Of a stretch of 64,000 bases of DNA, positions 19,060 through 27,138 are shown in pieces. Under the pieces are notes generated by a model. The model worked only from the letters and a program-made list of their open reading frames with translations. It had not been told where the DNA came from and searched no databases. A program made the position numbers and the translations under genes. The DNA lies in contig NZ_CP010976.1 in the NCBI RefSeq assembly GCF_000949425.1, positions 3,844,001 through 3,908,000 of the forward strand. Direction: 5' to 3'. Source of the stretch: Paenibacillus sp. IHBB 10380 (GTDB lineage Bacteria; Bacillota; Bacilli; Paenibacillales; Paenibacillaceae). The stretch's first letter is position 1. Every line of letters begins with the position of its first letter.

Positions 19060-19128
19060 AAGTGGGTCTCCCTTCTGAAAAGCAGCGGAGAAAAGAATAC
19101 TACATACTCCTCTCCGCGCATTTCCGTA

Positions 19129-20370
19129 TTATTTACGGTTGCTAACTTTGTCCCACTCAGTGTCGAGTTTGGTCAGATAAGCGTCAATATCCTTCTTTTG
19201 CAAAAATTCTTGAAAAATTGTATCTACTTTCATACCAGCAGGGATATAATGATCCGAGAAATCAACCAAGTTACCGCTTTCGAAAGATTCCTTCAGGCCA
19301 GCCACACTGACATCATCTTGTGTAACACCTGTCACAGCTGAGAACGCCTTTTGCTCGGATATATATTGTTTCACGTTGTCCGGCTGGAGCAGAAAGTCTA
19401 CAAATTTCTTGGCCTCTTCTTTGTGCTTCGAGCTCTTAGCAACAGTCAGCAGTGTATCAACACCGGAAACGAGCTTATTCTTTGCTGGATCATTCGTGCT
19501 TGGGAAGGGGAATACACCCAATTCAATATCCGGATTGGCTTTTACAATTTCCGGAATGGCCCATACGCCCTGCAAATACATGGCAGACTCACCTTTAGCA
19601 AAAGCGATGTTGCCGTCATTATAACCTTTACCAAAAATATCCTTTTGTGCAAAATCAAGCAGCTTTATCTGCTTCTCAGCTACCTCACGATACGTATCCT
19701 TGAACGTCACAGTGCCTGCCGCACGTTGGGTGAAGAAATCAAGACCTACGATGTTGCTCTCCAGAGGATTGAACGATGGAAGTGTTGTCCACGAATCCTT
19801 TAGTGTGAGATAAAAAGCGTTCTGGCCAGAATCCTTAATCTTTTGGGCAACTGCTATGAACTCGTCCCAGGTTTTCGGAATCGTAAGGTTCATCTCTTTG
19901 AAGATCGCCTTGTTATAAATAACACCGTTCGCATTGGTTGAGAAAGGAATACCATTCATCTCTGTCAACCCAGTCATACTTTTCAGCATCTCTAGATATG
20001 CTGGTTGAATATTATCAATAAGCGGGTCATTCGTAAAATCTTCGAATAGTCCGCTTTTAGAAAGAGTCGAGAACGTATCCGTTGCACCTATTCCGACTAC
20101 GTCAGGAATATCCTTTTTCGCTACGCGCGTCTTCAGAACCGTTTCTGCATCCGGTGGATTCACTTGGGATACCTTAATGTTTGGGTTAGCTTCATTGAAC
20201 TTGGCGACTAACTTGTCGAAAGTGGCTTTAGCTTCAGACTTGTTCTGGAAGAATTCAATTTCTACCGTGCTGCCTGAAGCACCTTCGGAATTACCGTTAT
20301 TACCACATGCACTAAGCAAAGAGATCGCGAGCACGCCTGCCAAAAGAGGTTTAATTACTTTTTTCATCAT
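19129..20370 (-). CDS. Sugar-binding lipoprotein of ABC transporter
   Basis: Extracytoplasmic solute-binding protein, 413 aa, family 1 (maltose/oligosaccharide type). A lipoprotein signal peptide with lipobox LLSAC (Cys at about residue 22) is followed by a Gly/Asn/Ser-rich linker and the two-lobed binding domain. Start ATG at 20370 with AGGGGG upstream. First gene of the transporter-glucosidase operon and preceded by two LacI-type operators. The ligand is probably an alpha-glucoside, judged from the GH13 enzyme. Confidence 0.94.
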   Translation of the reverse strand: MMKKVIKPLLAGVLAISLLSACGNNGNSEGASGSTVEIEFFQNKSEAKATFDKLVAKFNEANPNIKVSQVNPPDAETVLKTRVAKKDIPDVVGIGATDTFSTLSKSGLFEDFTNDPLIDNIQPAYLEMLKSMTGLTEMNGIPFSTNANGVIYNKAIFKEMNLTIPKTWDEFIAVAQKIKDSGQNAFYLTLKDSWTTLPSFNPLESNIVGLDFFTQRAAGTVTFKDTYREVAEKQIKLLDFAQKDIFGKGYNDGNIAFAKGESAMYLQGVWAIPEIVKANPDIELGVFPFPSTNDPAKNKLVSGVDTLLTVAKSSKHKEEAKKFVDFLLQPDNVKQYISEQKAFSAVTGVTQDDVSVAGLKESFESGNLVDFSDHYIPAGMKVDTIFQEFLQKKDIDAYLTKLDTEWDKVSNRK

Positions 20371-20446
20371 CTAATCCCCCTGAGAAAATTAATTTGGTGG
20401 TTATTCTGGTTTGTAGTTATTCCTTAATCTCCCACTTAACCAAAAA

Positions 20447-20458
20447 GTAAACGTTTAC
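20447..20458. promoter_or_regulatory. LacI-type operator 1 (binding-protein promoter)
   Basis: Perfect palindrome GTAAACGTTTAC, 77 nt upstream of the binding-protein start. Confidence 0.85.
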
Positions 20459-20532
20459 GTTCTATTCATATGTCTACCATTCTCTTGTGCCAGATCCCTC
20501 CCAGTCTCAAATGTACATTTAACATCTTAACA

Positions 20533-20544
20533 GTAAACGTTTAC
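20533..20544. promoter_or_regulatory. LacI-type operator 2
   Basis: Second perfect GTAAACGTTTAC, 86 bp centre to centre from operator 1, close to the 3' end of the regulator gene. The spacing would allow looping by a tetramer or dimer pair (inference). Confidence 0.85.
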
Positions 20545-20562
20545 GTCTATTGGAAAAAGGAC

Positions 20563-21585
20563 TCAAGTAAGTCGCCTTACCGTCTGTCTTTCAACAATCC
20601 TATGGGGCATAATACTACTGTCCGCCACGCAGTGATTCTCAATCATATCAATCAGCTTCCCGGAAGCCAACTTCCCCATGTCATAAAGCCGCTGATCCAC
20701 TGTTGTTAAAGGCGGCACTGCCATTTCAGCAAGCTTCAGATTATCGTAACCGATCACAGAAATGTCGTCAGGAACTTTGAGGCCATGCTTGGCAGCAACG
20801 GACAGAACTGCAACCGCCATCTCGTCACTTGCCGCAAAGATAGCCGTAGCCTCAGGCGCAGTCTGAATCAGCTTCTCCATAGCTATACACCCCTTATCAA
20901 ACCTGAAATTCCCATAGACTAGATAATGCTCTTTAAAAGGAATTCCGTAATCCTGTAACGCCTTCTGGTAGCCTTCTATTCTGGTTGCTCCCGCCATTTT
21001 ATCAGTCTCGGTTCCGCTAACCATGGCAATTTCCCGGTGACCATTTAAGATCAAATATTCCACCGCATCATACGCTGCCTGCTTATCGTCCACTTTGATG
21101 TAGGGCACGGAAGCATAATCCGCTTTGGAGGATACCAGTACAACAGGAACTTTCATCGCTTGTAGTACTTCATAATACTCTTCCTTCAGCATTTCGCTGG
21201 AGAATATGATACCATCCACCTGCTTCTCCCGAAGCACGTCCAGGTATTTCATCGTACGCTTGCCATCCTCATCCGTATTGCAGACAAAGACACTGTAGTT
21301 GTGGTCGTTGGCATACTCTTCTATACCGTGAAGAATGTCCGAGGAGAAATAACTCGATACACTCGGAAACATAACCCCGATCGTCTGCGTGCGCTTATTA
21401 ATGAGGCCGCGGGCGATTGCATTGGGTTGATATCCTATTTCTTTAATAACTTGATTTACCTTTTGCTTCGTTTTGTCCGAGTACCCGGAAAGATTATTAA
21501 GCACCCGAGAGACAGTGGCAATAGAGACATTAGCTTCCCTTGCTACATCTTTAATCGTTGGATTGTTTGAAGAGTTTGAATTCAT
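20563..21585 (-). CDS. LacI-family repressor of the glucoside operon
   Basis: Transcription repressor, 340 aa from the ATG at 21585, which has GAGGAA 7 nt upstream; the longer open frame to 21618 has no site. HTH at residues about 8-28 (TIKDVAREANVSIATVSRVLNN) followed by a periplasmic-binding-like sensor domain. Four operators of the form GTAAACGTTTAC flank it: two before the binding-protein gene downstream and two before its own start. It therefore most likely represses both itself and the transport operon until an alpha-glucoside binds. Confidence 0.93.
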   Translation of the reverse strand: MNSNSSNNPTIKDVAREANVSIATVSRVLNNLSGYSDKTKQKVNQVIKEIGYQPNAIARGLINKRTQTIGVMFPSVSSYFSSDILHGIEEYANDHNYSVFVCNTDEDGKRTMKYLDVLREKQVDGIIFSSEMLKEEYYEVLQAMKVPVVLVSSKADYASVPYIKVDDKQAAYDAVEYLILNGHREIAMVSGTETDKMAGATRIEGYQKALQDYGIPFKEHYLVYGNFRFDKGCIAMEKLIQTAPEATAIFAASDEMAVAVLSVAAKHGLKVPDDISVIGYDNLKLAEMAVPPLTTVDQRLYDMGKLASGKLIDMIENHCVADSSIMPHRIVERQTVRRLT

Positions 21586-21622
21586 ATCGATTCCTCTTTT
21601 ACCTTTCATGTAGAACATGAAT

Positions 21623-21634
21623 GTAAACGTTTAC
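21623..21634. promoter_or_regulatory. LacI-type operator 3 (regulator promoter)
   Basis: Perfect GTAAACGTTTAC 38 nt before the regulator start; autoregulation is likely. Confidence 0.85.
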
Positions 21635-21666
21635 TGTTCGTTTATAAAATATAAGCAATTCCATAC

Positions 21667-21678
21667 GTAAACGCTTAC
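21667..21678. promoter_or_regulatory. LacI-type operator 4
   Basis: GTAAACGCTTAC, one mismatch from the palindrome, 44 bp from operator 3. Confidence 0.75.
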
Positions 21679-21776
21679 CTAAAATATAAATCTTCATGTA
21701 CTTTTTGTCAACTATTAATGACATAGACCCTTTTGGCTACTTGGAGTATACAAGCTTATTTGAATAAAACGATAAA

Positions 21777-21808
21777 AAAGGGGCTCCTATATCTAGGAAA
21801 CCCCCTTT
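21777..21808 (-). terminator. Terminator of the small lipoprotein gene
   Basis: Imperfect hairpin AAAGGGG / CCCCCTTT with an inner CTCCTA/TAGGAA pairing, minus-strand T-run; it overlaps the stop codon at 21793. Confidence 0.6.
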
Positions 21809-22254
21809 ACATCTTCAAAACTCATATGCATTGTATGAAATAATTTTCCTTCTTCTGTCTTCGGATCAAAAGGATTGGATTGGGGTAATCCAACTAAATA
21901 TACCAAGTCTCCTTTTTCACCAAGGTATTCGCCAATACTTGGACCTTCTTCTTTTTCTGATTCAGCATATACGTTCTTATCCATTACAGAGAAAGATAAT
22001 AAAACTTCTCGGTTTTCATCTTTACTATCTTTAGGACTGAGTAAGAAGCTGACTTCTCCTTTTATATTTTCTTCGTTCTCAATCTCTTTAACTTGGTAAT
22101 TCTTTTCCCATATTGATGGGATTTTAAATTCAAACCCTAATTTTTCATTTTTATACACATTCTCATTTAAGGATTTATCCTTAGTTTCCTTCCCACATGC
22201 AATTAAAGATACGCTAAGAACAAAAATCATAAATAATACTACAAACTTTTTCAT
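21793..22254 (-). CDS. Small lipoprotein of unknown function
   Basis: 153 aa. Signal peptide with lipobox SLIAC (Cys at about residue 20), then a Lys/Asn/Glu-rich segment and a domain containing LGFEFKIPSIWEKNYQVKE, the kind of opening seen in PsbP/DUF-type surface lipoproteins of Bacillales. Monocistronic. No partner suggests a role. Composition is more AT-rich than the adjacent sugar operon. Confidence 0.8.
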   Translation of the reverse strand: MKKFVVLFMIFVLSVSLIACGKETKDKSLNENVYKNEKLGFEFKIPSIWEKNYQVKEIENEENIKGEVSFLLSPKDSKDENREVLLSFSVMDKNVYAESEKEEGPSIGEYLGEKGDLVYLVGLPQSNPFDPKTEEGKLFHTMHMSFEDVKGVS

Positions 22255-22699
22255 ACATACTCATCCCTTTTCTATTAAACTACTATGGAGCATATACTTT
22301 TTATTCTATAGAAGGGTAACGAAAAGATTACACCTATGTAATTAATCTAGGGAAGGAGCTGCTAGCATTTAACTAGTTTAGACACCTTAAGCTACATAAT
22401 CAGAAATAAACAAATAATGTTTAGAAATTCTTGAATAATAATGATACATACTTATGCGTACGCTTTTGTTTATGGGCTCTACCAGTAATATACAGGTAAA
22501 GCTTTTTTAAAGTGAACAAAATCATCATTAATCCTCAATCCAATAATAGGTGTTGGCATTCGATGCCAGAGGAGCTAAAGGTTTGTTCTCCTCTCTCCCC
22601 CATCCCTCTGCAAGAAGTTAGATATTCACAATTCTTATATGGATAAATTAACTTACTAATCCACAAACTACATATAATTTGAAATGAAGGAGAGTAATT
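22255..22699. other. Gene-free AT-rich region upstream of sspH
   Basis: About 445 nt with no ORF that has a start signal. It should contain the lipoprotein promoter at its left end and the sporulation promoter of sspH at its right end; I could not assign boxes with confidence. Confidence 0.5.
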
Positions 22700-22876
22700 A
22701 TGCACAAACAACGAGCAATTGAAATTTCCGAATCACCAATAATGGAAAATGTGACTTACCAAGGAACTCCTGTATTTATTCAACATGTTAATGATGACGG
22801 CACAGCGAGGATATATCCACTTGATAAATCAGAGCAAGAACTGACTGTATCCTTAGAAAGTCTGATTGAGAATTAA
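22700..22876 (+). CDS. sspH: Small acid-soluble spore protein H
   Basis: 58-aa spore-core protein. The sequence follows the SspH pattern: QRA.EI.ESP at the N-terminus, VTYQGTPVFIQHVNDDG in the middle and TARIYPLDK near the end. AAGGAGAG lies 6 nt before the ATG. In Bacillus such proteins are made in the forespore under sigma-G. Its presence shows that the host sporulates. Confidence 0.92.
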   Translation: MHKQRAIEISESPIMENVTYQGTPVFIQHVNDDGTARIYPLDKSEQELTVSLESLIEN

Positions 22877-22883
22877 ATGAAAC

Positions 22884-23081
22884 ATGCTACTTGTATACTG
22901 GATCTGGCGTTTTGGAGCTGCCTATGCATTAGAATTTATTGGAGTAATTGGAGCTATACCTTTTGCAAATGCAATAGCCACAGTAGCCGCTGGTGGGGTG
23001 ATAGTAGCTACTGCCTACCAAGGGTATAGCAGTTGGAATACCCTAAATAAAGCAATGGCAAACGCATATTCAATTATTTGA
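22884..23081 (+). CDS. Hydrophobic small ORF of unknown function
   Basis: 65 codons beginning 7 nt after the sspH stop. Very hydrophobic and Gly/Ala-rich (GVIGAIPFANAIATVAAGGVIVATAYQGYSSW), with two likely membrane helices; it looks somewhat like a bacteriocin or small membrane peptide. No clear Shine-Dalgarno, though coupling to sspH is possible. A strong terminator follows, so the sequence is probably transcribed. It could be the relic of a longer gene. Confidence 0.4.
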   Translation: MLLVYWIWRFGAAYALEFIGVIGAIPFANAIATVAAGGVIVATAYQGYSSWNTLNKAMANAYSII

Positions 23082-23094
23082 TTTGATCTATAAG

Positions 23095-23127
23095 AAAAAA
23101 TCTGCATTTATGATGCAGATTTTTTTG
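23095..23127 (+). terminator. Terminator after sspH unit
   Basis: Stem AAAAAATCTGCAT / ATGCAGATTTTTTT with a 5-nt loop. Confidence 0.88.
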
Positions 23128-23191
23128 TTTATATACATTTTTAGATTAGTTAGTTAAGATAAACTCAAATAAACTAGTGAGGTATTATGCA

Positions 23192-23367
23192 TGAAGAAGA
23201 CTTCTAAATGGATCGTTTATTTATGTTGGTATGGGGCTTTAGGAATTAACATACATCTTCTAATAAAATCAGTTTCAAATAACGAGCCCATATTCACTAA
23301 TGTTGTAGGAGTGGTTTTATTGATCATTTTTATTTTGGTTTTACACTTTAGTATTAAGAATAAATAA
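23192..23367 (+). pseudogene. Small two-helix membrane protein, apparently frameshifted
   Basis: Starting at ATG 23192 (GAGG 8 nt upstream) the frame reads MKKTSKWIVY and then stops early. The next frame continues from about 23221 with LCWYGALGINIHLL and a long hydrophobic stretch FTNVVGVVLLIIFILVLHFSI to the stop at 23367. One missing base near 23220 would restore a 58-residue two-helix protein. Alternatively a 52-aa ORF starts at ATG 23209 without a good ribosome binding site. Confidence 0.4.
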
Positions 23368-23396
23368 AATAGTTTCTGTCTATTCTTATGAATAAC

Positions 23397-23573
23397 TCAT
23401 TTAAATTCCATCAAGTCCTCAAAGAACCCCATAATCTTCAGCGTGTTCGGAATCGTCGATACACCTTCTTCAATTCGACGGTCTACAGTGCTGTGAGCTA
23501 CCTCACGACGCATAAACAGAATCGCTTCTTTAACTTCCGGATCAATAATCTGATTGTGCGCTCGTAAAAACAT
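23397..23573 (-). CDS. Short ORF of unknown function, possible gene fragment
   Basis: 58 codons, MFLRAHNQIIDPEV to FFEDLMEFK, helical and charged. No clear ribosome binding site. The region around it is made of gene debris, so it is probably the end of a broken gene. I do not recognise the family. Confidence 0.35.
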   Translation of the reverse strand: MFLRAHNQIIDPEVKEAILFMRREVAHSTVDRRIEEGVSTIPNTLKIMGFFEDLMEFK

Positions 23574-23648
23574 CACAGTATATAATCTATACCTACCATA
23601 CCCACTTTTGTTTACGGTTTGCAGCCTTGTTTACACGTACTATATCGA

Positions 23649-23831
23649 TTATTTCAATGTCAAAACCACAGGATTCAAAAATCTCTCTCGGCAGTCGATC
23701 CGACTCATAATCTTCAATAAATAAGCGTTTGAATTCATCTGTGTACGTAATGCTTTTTTGCTGACATTTTTCACATACGGGTTAGCTTTTAACTTGTTCA
23801 CATCATGTTGACTAAATAATTTGACACTCAT
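23649..23831 (-). pseudogene. Transposase-type HTH protein fragment (left copy)
   Basis: 60 residues. The segment LFSQHDVNKLKANPYVKNVSKKAL matches, position by position, the segment in the divergent ORF at 24137-24322 and resembles the N-terminus of HTH proteins that accompany IS3-type transposases (pattern F..H[DE][VI]..L..NP.V...[ST].K). It then breaks off into unrelated sequence. The remainder of the element is missing. Confidence 0.5.
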
Positions 23832-23889
23832 AGCTCTCTCTCCGAATTCCTATTATTTTTATTCTTTAAGTAGGCTCTAATTCATAATC

Positions 23890-24080
23890 AGTGCTTGCAG
23901 AAAATAGAATCTATCCTGATCGTAGCGGAGAGGATGGAATTGTCGTGGAGAAGCGTAGCGTTCGCCTTTGCCCCTGAATTTTTACCACAAAGAGCAGTAA
24001 ATTCAAAGAAAATTTGGGGGCAACAGCGATCGGAAGGACAATCCATCCGCGTAGCGGTCATCTATCAACTTGATACATTT
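23890..24080. repeat. Possible intergenic repeat with GTAGCGG arms
   Basis: Contains CGTAGCGGAGAGGATGGAATTG near the left and, inverted, CAATCCATCCGCGTAGCGG near the right, sharing GGATGGA(A)TTG in opposite orientation, plus a further AGCGTAGCG. The look is that of an interspersed non-coding repeat rather than a gene. No other copy is in this window, so repetition in the genome is a guess. Confidence 0.35.
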
Positions 24081-24136
24081 GTCAGGCACTGATTTTGGTG
24101 TTGAGCCTTTAAGTATATACAAAAGTGAATCATTTC

Positions 24137-24322
24137 ATGAACAAAGCGAGAGGAACTTCAAAGATATTTAACGAACATGAGATCAAGCAATTGGAAGTGA
24201 ATCCCCATGTTCAGAACGCCACGGAGAAGAGCGTTACTTATTCACCCGCCTTTAAGCTGGCTGCAGTGAAAGCCTACGAGAAAGGACCAAAAGATTCGGA
24301 GGGTGGAACGAAGGCGGTATAA
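24137..24322 (+). pseudogene. Transposase-type HTH protein fragment (right copy)
   Basis: About 60 residues (MNKARGTSKIFNEHEIKQLEVNPHV and onward, FKLAAVKAYEKG) resembling the first HTH of an IS3-family OrfA-like protein, truncated after GPKDSEGG. It is divergent from the similar fragment at 23649-23831. Together they frame about 300 nt of debris. Confidence 0.5.
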
Positions 24323-24373
24323 CGGAGGTCATGGCGGTGACTATCTTGGGGGGATCCATGATTCGATTTTTGA

Positions 24374-24412
24374 AAAGGCAGCTACTCTCTGTATGAAGGA
24401 GCGGCTGCCTTT
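24374..24412. terminator. Terminator at the end of the polysaccharide/lasso operon
   Basis: AAAGGCAGC / GCTGCCTTT hairpin just beyond the exporter stop codon, in the right place to end the leftward 17-kb gene series. Confidence 0.75.
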
Positions 24413-24442
24413 ATCCTATCCTGCTTATCTCCTCAAGGCTAT

Positions 24443-26248
24443 TTACATCTGAGCACCCCTTTGATAATTGAGTAGCTGCCTGAAGGTGCCTTTGCTCTCC
24501 TGCGACAGCTGCTGATAGCCGCCTTGCTGAATAACCTCACCCTGCTCCATGACAATCACCTGATCCGCATTGCGAATGGTAGATAGCCGGTGAGCGATGA
24601 CGATAATGGTCATGCTTCCTTTCAGAAGCTCCAGCGACTCTTGAATCAGCCGTTCGTTCTCACTGTCCAGCGCGCTTGTCGCTTCATCCAGCACAAGAAT
24701 AGCAGGACGCTTCAAGATCGCTCTTGCCAGCACAATCCGCTGCCGTTCTCCTCCTGACAACCGGATACCCCGGTCACCAATTACCGTATCCAGACCTTGC
24801 GGAAGCTTGCGCACAAATTCTTCAGAGGCCGAAAATTTCAAAGCTTTCCACAGCTCGGCATCATTAGCGAAAGGATCGACCAGCTTCAGATTATCCCGAA
24901 TGCTCTCATTGAAGAGAAAGGGATCCTGCGCCACATATCCGATCGAACTACGCAGAGACAGAAGTTGCAGCTCATCTCTAAGAGACACGCCGTCAATCAT
25001 CACCTGCCCATTCTCTGGATGAATCAGCCCCATCAACATATCGATGAGCGTGCTTTTGCCCGCACCTGATTTGCCAACGATTGCCGTCATGCGGTTAGCA
25101 GGAATATGTATATTAATGTCACTCAAAGCGAATACGAGTGTATTGGAATCGTATCGGTAGTTCACATCCCGAAATTCTATTCCGTCCTGCATATTCAAAC
25201 GGGCAGGTTCACTCATAGAGGCAATTTCTCCGATTTCCCTGTCTGCCTCGTATTCCATTTGCAGCTTGCGCATCGCTTGAAAGGCTGGAAAATTGGATAC
25301 AAGCTGCTCGGTATTCGATTGAATGCCAATAAACCTCGGCCACAGCCGCGAGAAGATAAGAACAACGATAATTAATTGTTCAGCTGGTGTATGGATAACC
25401 TCAAGTGCCAGATAGACGAAACCGGCAACTAATACAACAGCGGATAGGCGATAAATAAGCTGAGACAGAGAATTAACCCTCCCCAATTGGATAAAGTTAT
25501 TTTCCATTTTTTCAGACAGATTTTGGAACCAGTAAATATGAGACTGCTCCAGTCTATTGCTTTTAATATCCTTAATACCATTGAAATGATCGCTGATCCC
25601 TGCAAAATAGTGCTTAGACAGTTCTGTTGTCTGTTCACCAATAAGCTTCGACTTCTTAATGAATTTACGTGAGTAAAGAGCTAGTAGCCCGCCGCTGACC
25701 AGAACAACCAACGTTAGTAGAGGAGACAACCATAAGGCAAGGCCAATCTGTATGATTGTGAAAATTACGGAAGAAATCATCTGCAAGAATAAGGAAGTGC
25801 CGTAATTTACGCGCCCGAGTTCATTAGACATAATATGGTTAAAGTCTGACTTGCGCTTGCGAAGGTAGAACTCCCATTTCGCTTGTAGCAATCCTCGATA
25901 CGTCTCGATCCGAAGCGTACGAATAAACCCTTGTAGAATCCTCGAATTCAACAAGGTCTGACTTCGTTGGAGCAGTGCCTGGCCCCCCACAATGACGACA
26001 TATACAGCCAGCACAATTGGCAAATTCAACTCAAACGACCATGACTCGATTAGGGCTAGAAGAGAAGAGATCAGCGGTATTCCATCCATATTCATTTGAA
26101 ATACACCTATTATGCTGAGCAGGGGAACGATCAAATAAATGCCAATGCCATCCAATAAACTTATTAGCAGAGTCAGCGACATATTGATGTACAGTCTGAT
26201 CCCTGCGACATGATGCATTTTACGAATAAAATAAAATAGATCCTTCAT
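24443..26248 (-). CDS. padeD: Lasso peptide ABC exporter (fused TMD-NBD)
   Basis: 601-aa exporter half-transporter. About six membrane helices (residues 20-310) precede an ATPase domain (about 350-595) with Walker A GKSGAGKST, signature LSGGERQR, Walker B VLVLDEATSALD and the H-loop IAHRLST. There is no N-terminal C39 peptidase, as expected where leader cleavage is done by a separate B2 protease. It follows B1-B2 by 22 nt, so it most probably exports the mature lasso peptide and may give self-immunity. Confidence 0.9.
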   Translation of the reverse strand: MKDLFYFIRKMHHVAGIRLYINMSLTLLISLLDGIGIYLIVPLLSIIGVFQMNMDGIPLISSLLALIESWSFELNLPIVLAVYVVIVGGQALLQRSQTLLNSRILQGFIRTLRIETYRGLLQAKWEFYLRKRKSDFNHIMSNELGRVNYGTSLFLQMISSVIFTIIQIGLALWLSPLLTLVVLVSGGLLALYSRKFIKKSKLIGEQTTELSKHYFAGISDHFNGIKDIKSNRLEQSHIYWFQNLSEKMENNFIQLGRVNSLSQLIYRLSAVVLVAGFVYLALEVIHTPAEQLIIVVLIFSRLWPRFIGIQSNTEQLVSNFPAFQAMRKLQMEYEADREIGEIASMSEPARLNMQDGIEFRDVNYRYDSNTLVFALSDINIHIPANRMTAIVGKSGAGKSTLIDMLMGLIHPENGQVMIDGVSLRDELQLLSLRSSIGYVAQDPFLFNESIRDNLKLVDPFANDAELWKALKFSASEEFVRKLPQGLDTVIGDRGIRLSGGERQRIVLARAILKRPAILVLDEATSALDSENERLIQESLELLKGSMTIIVIAHRLSTIRNADQVIVMEQGEVIQQGGYQQLSQESKGTFRQLLNYQRGAQM

Positions 26249-26270
26249 TAAGAATAACCCCTTATGCGGA

Positions 26271-26753
26271 TTACCGCCTCATAGTCGCTAGAGTTTCAGC
26301 CTGTTTACCATTCCCGAAAATCCCTACGACCGCATACCTTTCGTGTCCTTCTTTACCTGTTAATATGTAAGTGCCGCTACGCAGCCAAGCATGCGCAACC
26401 ATCTGTCCCTTGTCATCCCGGCCGCTTCCCAGATACAAGGTGCTTGGAATTCCTCTTCGCTCAAGCATCTTCATCGCGGCGATGGCCTTGACCAAGCACT
26501 GGCTCTCCCACCATGTTACTCGGCTCATTGCATGGACGGCCTTCGACACTTTACGCAGCAGTAAGAAGTCGTGCTCCGTATAGCTCGTATACGGCGTTTC
26601 CTTCATATATTCCCCAAAGGAAGGAGCTACTTTGGAGAAAGGCAGTAGCTTAAGCATCCTCCCCCACGCCAAATAGAAATAAGCTTCTGCGAACATCCGC
26701 TTTACATCAAGAGGATAAGTACTAAATCTGCGCACTTTCTTATACAAGCTCAT
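26271..26753 (-). CDS. padeB2: Lasso peptide leader peptidase B2 (transglutaminase-like)
   Basis: 160-aa B2 protein, start ATG at 26753 overlapping the B1 stop (TAATG). The longer ORF to 26825 overlaps B1 and is unlikely. Catalytic Cys86 is in WWESQCLVKAIAAM and His121 in GQMVAHAWLRSG, the family's conserved C...HAW arrangement. A clear third Asp of the triad about 12 residues after the His is not obvious here. It cuts the precursor after the leader, delivered by B1, before the cyclase closes the ring. Confidence 0.9.
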   Translation of the reverse strand: MSLYKKVRRFSTYPLDVKRMFAEAYFYLAWGRMLKLLPFSKVAPSFGEYMKETPYTSYTEHDFLLLRKVSKAVHAMSRVTWWESQCLVKAIAAMKMLERRGIPSTLYLGSGRDDKGQMVAHAWLRSGTYILTGKEGHERYAVVGIFGNGKQAETLATMRR

Positions 26754-27046
26754 TATTGCTTTCTCACCTGTACGAGTCCTTCGGCTGCAAGCTGATGCAG
26801 GAATGTGTATACTTGCTGCTCGCATACGTCAGGTTCGATTTCATACTCCATCACTAATTGCTCAACCATGCCAGCAATGGTGGCATGTGAAGCAACAAGC
26901 TCCCATATCCGGCCACCGATCTGACCGAGATTATAGTATTTTCCGTTTTCGATGCTCAGCATCACTTTCTCGCCATCCATATCGCTTACCAGGAAACCTT
27001 CAGATTGTAAGATAAGATCATCAGCTGCGATTAATTCAATGCTCAT
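26753..27046 (-). CDS. padeB1: Lasso peptide RRE protein B1 (PqqD-like)
   Basis: 97-aa PqqD-like RiPP recognition element with the typical stretch ENGKYYNLGQIGGRIWELV. It binds the leader of the precursor through the YxxPxLxxL-type motif and presents it to B2. The start has GGAGG nearby. The stop overlaps the B2 start. The precursor gene is not here but about 17 kb away on the other strand, an unusual separation. Confidence 0.92.
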   Translation of the reverse strand: MSIELIAADDLILQSEGFLVSDMDGEKVMLSIENGKYYNLGQIGGRIWELVASHATIAGMVEQLVMEYEIEPDVCEQQVYTFLHQLAAEGLVQVRKQ

Positions 27047-27138
27047 GAATAGTAGCCTCCTCTATTGAAATAAAATACATAATTCCACATGATATAAATT
27101 GTCATTAATTTGAAATTAGGGAAAGTATCTCACAACGT

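Noticed and set aside
19351..19803. 150-codon plus-strand ORF within the binding-protein gene
   Set aside because: Antisense shadow of a clear lipoprotein gene.
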